From assembly GCA_016715325.1 (NCBI GenBank), contig JADKAL010000001.1:372001-436000 (forward strand): DNA of 64,000 nt. The letters are read 5' to 3'. Position numbers and translations under genes: made by a program. The notes under the pieces were generated by a model, which was given only the letters and a program-made list of their open reading frames with translations, was not told the DNA's origin and did no database searches. Shown piece after piece: positions 46,409 to 54,198 of this stretch; the stretch's first letter is position 1, and the number at the start of each line of letters is the position of its first letter. This DNA comes from Methylococcaceae bacterium (GTDB lineage Bacteria; Pseudomonadota; Gammaproteobacteria; Methylococcales; Methylomonadaceae).

Positions 46409-47902
46409 CTAAAATGCCGGAAAGCAAAGTACAAATCGGGTTCCATGACCGGTCGGCGCCGGTAGCACATGGATATAGCCATGATGCTTTTCAATTATTT
46501 TGCGGCAAATAGCTAGGCCGATTCCGGTGCCATCATATTCATTTTTGCCATGCAAGCGCTGGAAGGGTACGAAAATTTTATCGGCGTATTGCTGGTCGAT
46601 ACCGATGCCATTGTCGCTAATGGTGATTTCGTAATACTTTTCAGCATTCTCGATATCTGAAAATTTGGTTTGATTATGCCAATGTACATTGACTTCTGGC
46701 GGCACGCCAGGACAATGAAATTTTAAGGCATTACTTAACATATTTTGTAAAAGCTGTCTGATTTGTAAGGGATTCGCTTTAATGGTGGGCAAATGATCGA
46801 CAGCAACGACACCGCCATAATGCTCAAGGCTGCCTTCCAAATCACTTAGGACATCCTGGAGAACCAAGTTTAGGTCAACCTGTAAAAAACCTTCTGCGTT
46901 GGTGTTGGCCGATATCCGGGAAAACTGCAAAAGATCGTTAATCAAGTTTTGCATACGCTTCGCAGACGACTGCATACGCCCTAAATAATCTAGTGCTGAA
47001 TCATCCAGTTGATCAGCCGCTTTAAGTTTCAGGCGGTCGCCAAATATCTGGATTTTACGTAAGGGTTCCTGTAAGTCGTGAGAAGCAATGTAAGCAAATT
47101 CCTGTAATTCCCGGTTACTTTGTTCCAATTCCTGTGTCCGCTCTTGGATTTTTTCTTCCAAATTATCGCGGGCATTAGCCAAGGCTTTTTCATTTTGCTG
47201 CCGCCTGCGTAAATCAATTACCAGGAGATAGTAAGAAAAAAACACTAATGTTGTGGTAAATATCGCACCAATCACCAACCCCCTTAAAGCAAAATCCCTG
47301 CTTTGGTTTGATCTAAGAGATCGTTTTTTTAGCAGTTGTTTTTCTTCGGATTTAATCTTATCGGTTAAAACAGTAATTTGCCTCATCACTGTTAAGCCGC
47401 CCCCATGAATCAATTTCTGCTTGCCTTGTTCCACCCCCTCATTTTTGTAGGTATCTAGCACTTCACCCATAATAAAAATTCGTTGTTCTATCAATTTTTG
47501 CAGCTCTTGTACTTCAATTTTACGAGCCGGGTTATCGGCAACCAGTTGTTTTAGAGCTTGCAGGTGGCTATTGATTTCCCGGATTGTTTCCTGGTAGTTG
47601 TCCAGGTATTTATTGTCCTGTGTCAGCAAAAAACCTCTTTGTCTGCCTTCAGCCGTACGGACATTGGTTGATATTTCCAATATTTGTTCCAGCACTTCTT
47701 GCGTGTGTAAAACCCATGCATTATCTTCAATCAACTCGCTTGTCGATCGGTAAGCAATAAAGGTTGTGAGTAACAAACAGCAAAAGATGAGGACTAATGT
47801 CCAAAGTGCGGATGACGTTAAGAATTCTCCAGAAATTGCGCTTCGCAAATTCTTTCTGAAGTTGTCCAAGTTTTGTAGCATCGAGCTAAAAAAATGCGCC
47901 AT
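46409..47902 (-). CDS. CHASE3-domain membrane histidine kinase
   Basis: 497 residues. Membrane helices at about 31-50 and 205-228 enclose a periplasmic CHASE3 sensor (TAEGRQRGFLLTQDNKYLDNY). A coiled coil leads to HisKA with the phospho-histidine in YIASHDLQEPLRKIQIFGDR and HATPase_c (LSNALKF, SDNGIGID, GTGIGLAICRKI). The SHDLQEPLR box is the subtype that partners Rcp1-like receivers, and one is encoded next. First gene of the four-gene signalling cluster; the ligand is unknown. Confidence 0.93.
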   Translation of the reverse strand: MAHFFSSMLQNLDNFRKNLRSAISGEFLTSSALWTLVLIFCCLLLTTFIAYRSTSELIEDNAWVLHTQEVLEQILEISTNVRTAEGRQRGFLLTQDNKYLDNYQETIREINSHLQALKQLVADNPARKIEVQELQKLIEQRIFIMGEVLDTYKNEGVEQGKQKLIHGGGLTVMRQITVLTDKIKSEEKQLLKKRSLRSNQSRDFALRGLVIGAIFTTTLVFFSYYLLVIDLRRRQQNEKALANARDNLEEKIQERTQELEQSNRELQEFAYIASHDLQEPLRKIQIFGDRLKLKAADQLDDSALDYLGRMQSSAKRMQNLINDLLQFSRISANTNAEGFLQVDLNLVLQDVLSDLEGSLEHYGGVVAVDHLPTIKANPLQIRQLLQNMLSNALKFHCPGVPPEVNVHWHNQTKFSDIENAEKYYEITISDNGIGIDQQYADKIFVPFQRLHGKNEYDGTGIGLAICRKIIEKHHGYIHVLPAPTGHGTRFVLCFPAF

Positions 47903-48302
47903 AGGACTGAATGATAAAAGTTAACGGTTTAGTTGAGCCTTCATTTTTGATTATGACTCATTAAATTAGTTGGTTACGCACAAAATAATAAAATCCCAGT
48001 TATATGCAAAAGCAAAGGTTATTAAAAATAACGATATACAGGAGATTGCAAGGCAAACTTTATTAAAAATAATATCAAACTGTTACGAAACCAACTAACC
48101 ATGATCGGTAGCTTATGGCAGTAAATATTGCATGTTCCTCGGTAAATATTACCTAAGTCTTCAATAATTATTTTTGCTAAGCAAGACATTGTTTTTCTAT
48201 CTATTTGTTTTATCTATCTTTGTTTTGGCTTTGAAAATTGGCTCAATAAATGCTTGCAGCATTGTAACAGTTAGATTATTTATTAATTTGGAGTCAACGT
48301 TA
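47903..48302. other. 400-base divergent intergenic region
   Basis: Between the CHASE3 kinase (minus) and the RlpA-like gene (plus). No gene is supported; a reading frame from 48174 merely extends the RlpA-like gene upstream. A -24/-12-like TGGCAGTAAATATTGCA near 48116 has the wrong spacing (eleven bases between GG and GC). Confidence 0.6.
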
Positions 48303-48749
48303 ATGAATACAAAATCATGTTTGGGTTGTCTGGTATTTTTGCTCGTCGTCAACGGTTGTCAAAAGGAAGAAGCGACGAAAGGCTCCGAGAAACAAACATC
48401 TGAGTCAACAAAAGGCGGCGTTGTTAAACAACAAGGCCAAGCTTCCTGGTACGGCCCCGGCTTTCACGGCAACACCACGGCCAATGGGGAAACCTATAAC
48501 CAGAATTCAATGACCGCGGCTTCAACAACATTGCTCCTCGGGACAACTGCCAAGGTCACCAGCGTTGAAACGGGTAAATCAGTAACTGTGAAGGTCAATG
48601 ACCGTGGCCCTTATGTAGGTAACCGGGTAATGGATTTATCCAAAGCCGCCGCCAATAAAATTGGCATCAAAGAAAAAGGGGTGGGGAAAGTCAAAATTGT
48701 CGCCCATAAACCGGCGAAGAAACACAAATATAAACGTAAACATAAATGA
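48303..48749 (+). CDS. RlpA-like double-psi beta-barrel lipoprotein
   Basis: 148 residues. The ATG at 48303 opens a lipoprotein signal (CLVFLLVVNGC lipobox). A threonine/serine-rich linker is followed by the RlpA double-psi barrel: GQASWYGPGFHGNTTANGE, TAASTTLLLGTTAKVT, VKVNDRGPYVGNRVMDLSKAAA. The catalytic-type aspartate in NDRGP and histidine in GFHG are present. The SPOR domain of full RlpA is missing; a lysine/histidine-rich tail ends the protein. RlpA proteins cleave naked glycan strands; envelope maintenance is inferred. GGAG lies about ten bases upstream. Confidence 0.87.
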   Translation: MNTKSCLGCLVFLLVVNGCQKEEATKGSEKQTSESTKGGVVKQQGQASWYGPGFHGNTTANGETYNQNSMTAASTTLLLGTTAKVTSVETGKSVTVKVNDRGPYVGNRVMDLSKAAANKIGIKEKGVGKVKIVAHKPAKKHKYKRKHK

Positions 48750-48837
48750 AAATTTGAGTTTATAAAAAACCTATCGGTTAGTTATTCATTTGTGATGAAT
48801 TAGCCTGATTTTTATTCACAAGTAAAGGAGAACGAAC

Positions 48838-49089
48838 ATGTTTTTATCTTTACTAATATACGTAGCAATCGGTGCCGCTGTCGGCTGGTTGGTGGGAAAT
48901 ATGTTGGAAGGCGGCGGTTATGGGGTGGTTGGCAACATCATCGTCGGCATCATTGGATCGTTAGTGGGTGGCTTTGTCCTGGGTTTAATTGGGATTTTGC
49001 TTCCGGGAGGCCTAATTGGGTCGATTTTTACTGCGACTATCGGTGCAATCTTATTCCTTTATGCGATCCGCTTTGTTAAACATGCTTAG
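48838..49089 (+). CDS. GlsB/YeaQ/YmgE family small membrane protein
   Basis: 83 residues, three membrane helices, glycine-rich, with the family pattern IGAAVGWLVGNMLEGGGYGVVGN and IVGIIGSLVGGFVLG. Known as transglycosylase-associated or stress-response membrane proteins; exact role unresolved. AAAGGAG lies eight bases before the ATG. It follows the RlpA-like gene and belongs with the stress cluster. Confidence 0.9.
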   Translation: MFLSLLIYVAIGAAVGWLVGNMLEGGGYGVVGNIIVGIIGSLVGGFVLGLIGILLPGGLIGSIFTATIGAILFLYAIRFVKHA

Positions 49090-49153
49090 ATGATGTCATT
49101 CAAACTTAAATGATCGAATGATTATTTGTTAGATAATATTTGGAGAAACAACC

Positions 49154-49339
49154 ATGTCAAAAGATCAACATTGTGTTGCTGCCAAACTCAGCACTCATAC
49201 AACTCAGCCATTGACCTTACTAGTCGCTATAACAATACTAATCTTGGTTTCGATGGTAATTCATAATAGCAACCTCTCTTTAATGAAGGAAATGGCTATT
49301 GAACAAGTTTGCCAATTCCAAGATATTAGAGGCTTATAA
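49154..49339 (+). CDS. Small single-helix membrane protein, unknown
   Basis: 61 residues with one hydrophobic helix (about 20-40, LTLLVAITILILVSMVIH) and no recognised family. A good TTTGGAG sits nine bases before the ATG, the same arrangement used by its neighbours, which supports translation. Located between GlsB-like and the beta-sandwich secreted protein gene. Confidence 0.55.
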   Translation: MSKDQHCVAAKLSTHTTQPLTLLVAITILILVSMVIHNSNLSLMKEMAIEQVCQFQDIRGL

Positions 49340-49419
49340 AAAGGAAAACCGTAACATTTCAATGGCTGCTTACTTAATTTTGCCATTTTGCCCGATTTAA
49401 ATTATTGGAGAAATTAGTC

Positions 49420-49833
49420 ATGAAAACGCAATTTCAAATTATTTTACTTATTGTCACATTCCTAAGCGGTAACGCCGCTTTCGCGGAATCAACTGCGTTG
49501 CAACCACAAGCTCAAGGCGATATTACTTTTGTAAGTGGTGGCGTTGGGTTGGACGAAGTCGATGCCATACATTCACTCAAGCCCAATTATAATTTACATC
49601 TTTTATTCGCCATCAGTTCAGGGAAGTATCTTAGCGATATAGAGGTCGCAATATTTGATAAAAAAGGGAACGGTTATTTGCAAGCCGTATCCCTTGGGCC
49701 GTTTATGCTTGTTAACCTTAAACCCGGAAGTTACTACGTGAAAGCCCAACTCGATGGAAAGGCCATAAAAAAGAAAGTGACCGTAACCGGCCATAAAGCC
49801 ACGTCGGTATCTTTTATTTGGCCACATGAATGA
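49420..49833 (+). CDS. Secreted carboxypeptidase-regulatory-like beta-sandwich protein
   Basis: 137 residues. ATG 49420 (TTGGAG nine bases upstream) starts a signal peptide ending NAAFAES. The mature part reads as one beta-sandwich domain (FVSGGVGLDEVDAIH, GPFMLVNLKPGSYYVKAQL, KKKVTVTGHKATSVSF), like CarboxypepD_reg/PEGA-type folds. No catalytic residues. The IS3 copy 2 begins three bases after the stop codon, so the very end may have been altered by the insertion. Confidence 0.7.
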   Translation: MKTQFQIILLIVTFLSGNAAFAESTALQPQAQGDITFVSGGVGLDEVDAIHSLKPNYNLHLLFAISSGKYLSDIEVAIFDKKGNGYLQAVSLGPFMLVNLKPGSYYVKAQLDGKAIKKKVTVTGHKATSVSFIWPHE

Positions 49834-49835
49834 TA

Positions 49836-50352
49836 TGAGGTAATCAGGAAAGAATGGAGTCCAAAGTTTCGATAAAATGAGAAGAAACGGAGTACACATG
49901 CAACGATTCCCCAAAGGGGTTTACAGCCCAGAATTTAGGAATGAAGCCGTACGGTTACACCTGGAAACTAATTAACAATAACTGAAATTGCTAATTGCTT
50001 TTCGTTACCTAAAGGCACTCTAAAAAATTGGGTTGCGGCAGCCCGTCAGGAAAAACTAGGCGAAGTCAAAATGGAGCGAGATCTGTTACTTGTGCACTTT
50101 GGGTAAAAAAGTGCACAGCAACCTTCGTGAGGACGTCAGCGTAAAGGTTGACCGGATTAAGGAATACCCAAAGGGCATAAATGGCGGAAAGATTATCCGG
50201 TAGCAACATTGTGTCGGGTGCTTAAGGTTTCGGAAAGTGGCTATTATGCTTGTGTTACGCGTCCACCTTCGCCACGAAACCGTGTAAATCCACGCAGCCC
50301 ATCAAAGAACGCGAGGGGCTTACGCCCTTAGTCGGCTACAGCGCGACCTAGT
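49836..50352 (+). mobile_element. Defective IS3-family insertion sequence, copy 2
   Basis: Closely similar to copy 1 at 40086 and in the same orientation. Left end TGAGGTAATCAGGAAAG. OrfA reads MQRFPKGVYSPEFRNEAV in frame but stops early at TAA. A 72-base block present in copy 1 is absent here: the deletion joins two GAAGTC repeats (50062). The orfB portion (CRVLKVSESGYY) stops within about 100 codons and is cut off near 50352, where DNA of another element begins. Both copies share the unusual segment between the orfA end and CRVLKVS, so they descend from one already damaged element. Confidence 0.8.
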
Positions 50353-50360
50353 TTAACCTT

Positions 50361-50618
50361 AAAGAAAAAAGCAGCGGGCAATACCAAGGCCGGCTCAAAC
50401 TCAGCAAACGCGGTTCGGCGATGGCGCGAAAAGTCCTGTTCCTGGCGGCGCTGCGCCTGATCCAGAACGACCCGGTGATCGCCAAGTGGTATCACGCCAA
50501 GGCCAAGCCCGACGCCAAACTGAAGACCGTGGTCGGCCTGTTACGCAAATTGGCCAAGGCCTTATGGTATGTGGCACGGGGTGAAAAATTCGATGCGACC
50601 CGGTTAGTGACCGTTTAA
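50361..50618 (+). pseudogene. IS110-family transposase, C-terminal fragment
   Basis: About 85 codons matching the C-terminal (transposase_20) part of IS110/IS1111 transposases: SGQYQGRLKLSKRGSAMARK, VLFLAALRLIQNDPVIAKWY, LLRKLAKALWYVARGEKFD. The N-terminal DEDD catalytic domain is absent. Base composition is clearly GC-richer than the flanks. It directly abuts IS3 copy 2, so one element probably inserted into or recombined with the other at the edge of the cassette array. Confidence 0.82.
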
Positions 50619-51012
50619 TTGTAACGCCAGATGGTCATGAATTTTAAAGACTACACAGCAGGAGCGCACATGACCGATTAAAGCAGGTTATTGATGACAT
50701 CAAACCGATTTTCCGTCGATGCGACCTACGCGCGCCCCTATGGCCCACGCCGGTGAGGTCCCAGCTAAGTCTTTAGGCGCCTCGGCGGATACCCTACGGA
50801 TTTCAATATTTAATGAAGCTGAGCCGATGCCACTGACGTGGACATCCCATACGACAGGTTCGATTTACCCCGCAGGCGTTATCCCGGAAAAACCCGGTTT
50901 ATGACCGAACACGACACCGCACTCAGATCGGGCTTTTTTTAAGGACTTTAAAAAAAGAGGATTTCGTGCGGGCGAATGACTGGCAAAACAGACAGTATTT
51001 GGGGGGTGACTT
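50619..51012. other. 394-base region between IS remnants and the cassette array, no gene
   Basis: No supported gene. GC-rich at first, as in the IS110 fragment, then more mixed. A T7 run follows GATCGGGC near 50928-50940 and could be a leftover terminator. A 61-codon plus-strand frame at 50719-50904 has no ribosome-binding site or recognisable content. It is the likely junction where the array was truncated. Confidence 0.5.
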
Positions 51013-51128
51013 CTCTATGACAGGGGCGTGCCGGGTGGCAAAGGTTAACAAAGTCGGCGAGCCCGAAAAAACCACCAAGGTTAACAAACGCCTGCGTTCG
51101 GCGCGTCCCTTTGACTGACGTGTTAGGA
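51013..51128 (-). repeat. attC site 6 (terminal, degenerate left end)
   Basis: Right core GTTAGGA (51122-51128) and arm GGCGCGTCCCTTTGACTGA are good. The left side reads CTATGACAGGGGCGTGCC instead of CTAAC...GGGGCG, so the outer core is lost. It matches the TTAGGA opening of the cassette at 51168-51530. Confidence 0.7.
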
Positions 51129-51167
51129 CAGAAAGTTATTTGCTGCAATGCTCGTTGTGTATAAGGC

Positions 51168-51530
51168 TTACCCATTTGATTCAAAGAACCAGTTTTTTGT
51201 TGTTTTAGTGAACATGCTCAAAAAGATAACGAAGCTGGTAATTAATTCAACGGCAAACAAGACTTGTGCAAAAGGAGTTACCTCACCAAAAAATTCTGGG
51301 GTAGGAAGAAATAAACTGTGAATTACGATATTTCCGAGGGAAATATAGAAAGCCCATTGCCAACTCCAAAGCCGTTTTTTTATAAAGGCAAAAAATATTA
51401 CCGATAGCCCAATAAAAATAATTGGAGATATTAGTATAAAACTACCCGTTTCATAATAAGGCGCAAGTGCGGCATGCACAAGTAGGGATGCTATAAGTAT
51501 TACGCAGGCAACTAAGAGATGAAGTGGCAT
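51168..51530 (-). CDS. Cassette gene: small four-helix membrane protein
   Basis: 120 residues with about four membrane helices (LLVACVILIASLLVHAAL; FILISPIIFIGLSVIFFAF; WAFYISLGNIVIHSLF; VLFAVELITSFVIFLSMF). ATG 51530 starts two bases inside the cassette, directly behind the attC core TTAGGA, which may double as the ribosome-binding site; frames extending to 51605 run through the neighbouring attC and are not credible. No recognised function. Confidence 0.7.
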   Translation of the reverse strand: MPLHLLVACVILIASLLVHAALAPYYETGSFILISPIIFIGLSVIFFAFIKKRLWSWQWAFYISLGNIVIHSLFLPTPEFFGEVTPFAQVLFAVELITSFVIFLSMFTKTTKNWFFESNG

Positions 51531-51532
51531 AA

Positions 51533-51658
51533 TCCTAACGTAAAAGTAAGGGGCGTTTTGCCCGTGGATAATGTTAACAGAAATCCGGAGCGACCGATGA
51601 AGCACCCAGCTTAAAAAGCGCGTTAGGGCAAAACGTCCCTTTGACTGCCATGTTAGGC
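51533..51658 (-). repeat. attC site 5
   Basis: Ends TCCTAAC (51533-51539) and GTTAGGC (51652-51658); arms GGGGCGTTTTGCCCG and GGGCAAAACGTCCCTTTGA pair strongly. 126 bp. Its GTTAGGC matches the start of the cassette at 51653-52048. Confidence 0.85.
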
Positions 51659-52048
51659 TTCATTTTCACTGGAATCTGGATGCTCGTGTGCACTTGCATT
51701 CAGTTCAACTCGAACGTTTTCTATTTCTGCCAACTCAGCAGACGTAAGTTCTCGAAATGATTCCCAGCTTAAAAGCGCTCCCGTATACGCAGAATTAGCG
51801 CCGTCTTCGGCAGCAGCCGTACTTTCATAATGAAAACCAGCTAGAGCATCCCAATTGGAAGCACAGTGCAACAGCATTAATCCTCCGTCTACTAGGTTTT
51901 CACCAATGCTCAAAGCACGAACTCGATTCAGGTCGAGCTGATCATCTCCAATGAAGATGCGCCGACGGCCTGTTGGGTGAATTTCAGCACTGAAACAGCA
52001 GTAGCGGATGATACGAACACTGTCTATTAGTGGGGGCGGTTCTTTCAT
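51653..52048 (-). CDS. Cassette gene: hypothetical protein
   Basis: 131 residues, soluble, acidic toward the C-terminus (ENEA end). ATG 52048 lies three bases after the cassette core TTAGGC. Longer frames cross attC 4 and are rejected. The stop codon TGA-type end overlaps the attC inverse core. No family is recognised; visible features are a RRRIFIGDDQ strand and a single LLHCASNWDAL stretch. The function is unknown, as for most integron cassette proteins. Confidence 0.65.
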   Translation of the reverse strand: MKEPPPLIDSVRIIRYCCFSAEIHPTGRRRIFIGDDQLDLNRVRALSIGENLVDGGLMLLHCASNWDALAGFHYESTAAAEDGANSAYTGALLSWESFRELTSAELAEIENVRVELNASAHEHPDSSENEA

Positions 52049-52051
52049 GTT

Positions 52052-52177
52052 GCCTAACGCAAAGCTAAGGGGCGTTTTGCCCGTTGATGGAGTTAAAAAT
52101 TTGCATGACTGATTAATGTTGTACAAAGTGTAAAAAGCGCACTGGGGCAAAACGTCCCTTTGAGCGACGGGTTAGAA
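52052..52177 (-). repeat. attC site 4
   Basis: Ends GCCTAAC (52052-52058) and GTTAGAA (52171-52177); arms GGGGCGTTTTGCCCG and GGGGCAAAACGTCCCTTTGA. 126 bp. The arms are near-identical to attC 5, suggesting the same source array. Confidence 0.85.
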
Positions 52178-52542
52178 CGCATTGATGTCACCTTGATACA
52201 TCTTTAGTTGCGTTTCCCAAAGTTCAAAAGCTGGGCTATCTTCACCAACGTTCACGGAAATCATGGCTCGTTGCATTCGCTTTGATTCGTTTGCCACTTC
52301 GGTGATGGCGTTAACTGCTTCGAGTTCAAAGCGATAAACCAAATCTTCAAGTGGTCCTGCACCAATAAGGCTTAAACTCCAATCCGAAGGCGCAGCTTCA
52401 ACAAGTTTCCGTACTATGCGAAGCCCAGAAGGCAGATCGTGGCAGAGCGCGTCTACTTCTTCCCATGCCCAAAATCCCCGTCAACGTTAGTCTGTAAATA
52501 CTTGAAGTAACCATCAATAATCTGAATTTCAGTGTATTGCAT
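52172..52542 (-). pseudogene. Cassette gene: DUF6869-like protein with a one-base frameshift
   Basis: Read from ATG 52542 the frame opens MQYTEIQIIDGYFKYLQ and fails after 30 codons at an A4 run (52472-52475, T4 on the coding strand). Adding one T gives a continuous 123-residue protein with FWAWEEVDALCHDLP, LVEAAPSDWSLSLIGAGPL and WETQLKMYQG, ending in a TAA inside the attC core. The AGPLEDL block resembles DUF6869 proteins, whose role is unknown. The rest shows no decay, so the lesion is recent or a sequencing error. Confidence 0.75.
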
Positions 52543-52548
52543 TTTGCG

Positions 52549-52638
52549 ATCTAACGTAAACCTAACCGGGCGCGACCCGGAAAGCTGAAAAAACAAAACC
52601 GCATTATGGCCGCGCTCCGGTTGAGCGCCATGTTAGCC
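52549..52638 (-). repeat. attC site 3
   Basis: Ends ATCTAAC (52549-52555) and GTTAGCC (52632-52638), 90 bp, with arms CCGGGCGCGACCCGG and GCCGCGCTCCGGTTGAGCGC. Different in sequence from its neighbours, so the array mixes attC types. Its GTTAGCC matches the start of the 52654-52911 cassette at 52955-52961. Confidence 0.8.
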
Positions 52639-52653
52639 TGCGCCGCCGAAAAG

Positions 52654-52911
52654 TCAGAGGGTGTTTTCAACGACGGTGCCGCCGGACACTTCAGTTTCTT
52701 TGTGATTTTCTACGCCCTCTGGATACTCCCAAAAGAGGTGGTTGACTTCGATATTTTTTCCGCAATCACATTGGATTTCGACGTTTCCCTCATATGTAAT
52801 TTCTGCTCCCATTTGCCTTTCATCCGAATCAACTTGTTCAAAGTCGATTTCCTTTGCATCAATTTGATGAACTTTTTGGCAATCGTCGCACTGAATTTTG
52901 ATGTATGACAT
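52654..52911 (-). CDS. Cassette gene: small zinc-ribbon-like protein
   Basis: 85 residues. Two CxxC-like pairs, CDDCQKVH and CDCGK, about 36 residues apart, look like a treble-clef or zinc ribbon; the strands between are acidic. AAGGAA lies seven bases before ATG 52911. A leader of about 45 bases separates the start from the cassette core. No named family. It could be a nucleic-acid-binding or rubredoxin-like protein; this is only a guess. Confidence 0.7.
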   Translation of the reverse strand: MSYIKIQCDDCQKVHQIDAKEIDFEQVDSDERQMGAEITYEGNVEIQCDCGKNIEVNHLFWEYPEGVENHKETEVSGGTVVENTL

Positions 52912-52954
52912 AGATATTCCTTTTTGTAATTGAGGTGGCGCTGTTAAAGATGAT

Positions 52955-53077
52955 GGCTAACGTAAATGTAAGGGGCGCGCCGGTTGGCAGATTATACCGA
53001 AGCCCACGAACTCCAATAAACAACTTACCTTCATAAGCGCCTGTGTCCGGCGCGTCCCTTTGACTGCCGGGTTAGGC
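52955..53077 (-). repeat. attC site 2
   Basis: Ends GGCTAAC (52955-52961) and GTTAGGC (53071-53077), 123 bp; arms AGGGGCGCGCCGG and CCGGCGCGTCCCTTTGA. Matches the opening of the cassette at 53133-53462. Confidence 0.87.
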
Positions 53078-53132
53078 CGGAAAAAAGTTGCTGCCATGTT
53101 TTTACGCCCCTTAAAACGGTGGTTACTACAAC

Positions 53133-53462
53133 TTACAACTTTTGAGAAAGCCAGAAATTAGCCCGCTCAATACATAATGGTTTTGTAAGATAAGGGTTTG
53201 CAAGCTCGTAGAGTGCTTCACGAATTAGCAATGATGCGATTTTTATATCATCGCGCCCTTCAATTGCATTAGCCCACGCCTCAACGTCTACTGATGAAAT
53301 AGTACCTTGCTTAAAAAGCTTTAACACGTTTTGAATTTGTGATGCCTCTAAATTTACCAATTCAATTTCACTATCCCACTCAAATTGAGCCAAAGTTGAG
53401 ATGCTTTGCTGGAGTGGCAGCTTTAATTGAATTAAATTTTCCAAAGCGGTTCGCCGATTCAT
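53133..53462 (-). CDS. Cassette gene: hypothetical soluble protein
   Basis: 109 residues, helical. The ATG at 53462 follows the cassette core TTAGGC with no gap; the same letters appear to supply the ribosome-binding site. The longer frame to 53498 runs into attC 1. The segment DVEAWANAIEGRDDIKIAS and REALYELANPYLTKP looks like a small helical family I associate with short accessory proteins, possibly immunity or antitoxin-like, but no family can be named with confidence. Confidence 0.65.
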   Translation of the reverse strand: MNRRTALENLIQLKLPLQQSISTLAQFEWDSEIELVNLEASQIQNVLKLFKQGTISSVDVEAWANAIEGRDDIKIASLLIREALYELANPYLTKPLCIERANFWLSQKL

Positions 53463-53585
53463 GCCTAACGTGAAGGTAAGGGGCGCGCCGTTTGACACGC
53501 TTTGGCGAAGCCCCGAACCGTGAATAAAAGCCCCACCTTCCGAACCGCTAACGGTCGGCGCGTCCCTTTGACCGACTTGTTAGAG
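53463..53585 (-). repeat. attC site 1
   Basis: Ends GCCTAAC (53463-53469) and GTTAGAG (53579-53585), 123 bp; arms AAGGGGCGCGCCG and CGGCGCGTCCCTTTGA. Its GTTAGAG exactly matches the opening of the cassette at 54199-54205. Confidence 0.87.
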
Positions 53586-53605
53586 CTGGTTGTGTCCATA
53601 AAAAA

Positions 53606-54190
53606 TTACGTGTGACCTAAAATTTGCTTGCAATACTCCTTGCCAGCAATATGGGAGAGATAAGTTAACAAACCTGTGCCGATAATAGCTATTGCGCCTG
53701 CTAAATAGACGTTTTGGCAAAGCATATTAACAATTAAAGCTATGGATACAGAGATAAGCATTGAAAACAAAAGGCTGTTGGATTCATGAACCGTAAAATA
53801 AAAACCATCTTGGTTTTCTTTTGGAATTATATACGGTAAAGACCATAAAGACTTAATTCGGTCAGAAATAATAATTTCGTTTTTTTCCAATAAGCTAAGC
53901 TTCTCAAGCTGTAATCCTCTAATCCTTTTCCACTGACTCCAGAACAAACCAATAATACGAATTTGAGTTATTAAGCCAGCTATTGAGACGACTAAGACAA
54001 TGAAATATGCAGCAGCTTCAAATATTTTAAAGCCTTCAAGCCCGGCTTTACCGTTTATAAATAACAAACCTGCTAACGCAGTTATTCCAAATGCGGAAGT
54101 AAAACGCCAGCGTATTTGCTCGATTGAATCCATAAACTTTACATGAACATCAATTTGCTTATCTATATGATTGATTAGTTCTGATTCCAT
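53606..54190 (-). CDS. Cassette gene: four-helix membrane protein
   Basis: 194 residues with two hydrophobic helix pairs (about 32-48 and 58-80; about 142-158 and 162-182) separated by a soluble region of roughly 60 residues. The N-terminus is charged (MESELINHIDKQIDVHVKF). The arrangement is reminiscent of small SLATT-like or effector-type membrane proteins, but no signature can be confirmed. It is the cassette nearest the presumed attI side. The start lies 12 bases inside the cassette. Confidence 0.7.
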   Translation of the reverse strand: MESELINHIDKQIDVHVKFMDSIEQIRWRFTSAFGITALAGLLFINGKAGLEGFKIFEAAAYFIVLVVSIAGLITQIRIIGLFWSQWKRIRGLQLEKLSLLEKNEIIISDRIKSLWSLPYIIPKENQDGFYFTVHESNSLLFSMLISVSIALIVNMLCQNVYLAGAIAIIGTGLLTYLSHIAGKEYCKQILGHT

Positions 54191-54198
54191 GATAGAAG

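Noticed and set aside
48116..48132. Possible -24/-12 promoter TGGCAGTAAATATTGCA before the RlpA-like gene
   Set aside because: GG and GC are eleven bases apart rather than ten, and the first block is TGGCAG.
50719..50904. 61-codon plus-strand frame after the IS110 fragment
   Set aside because: No ribosome-binding site, no recognisable protein pattern, and lies in a junction of mobile debris.
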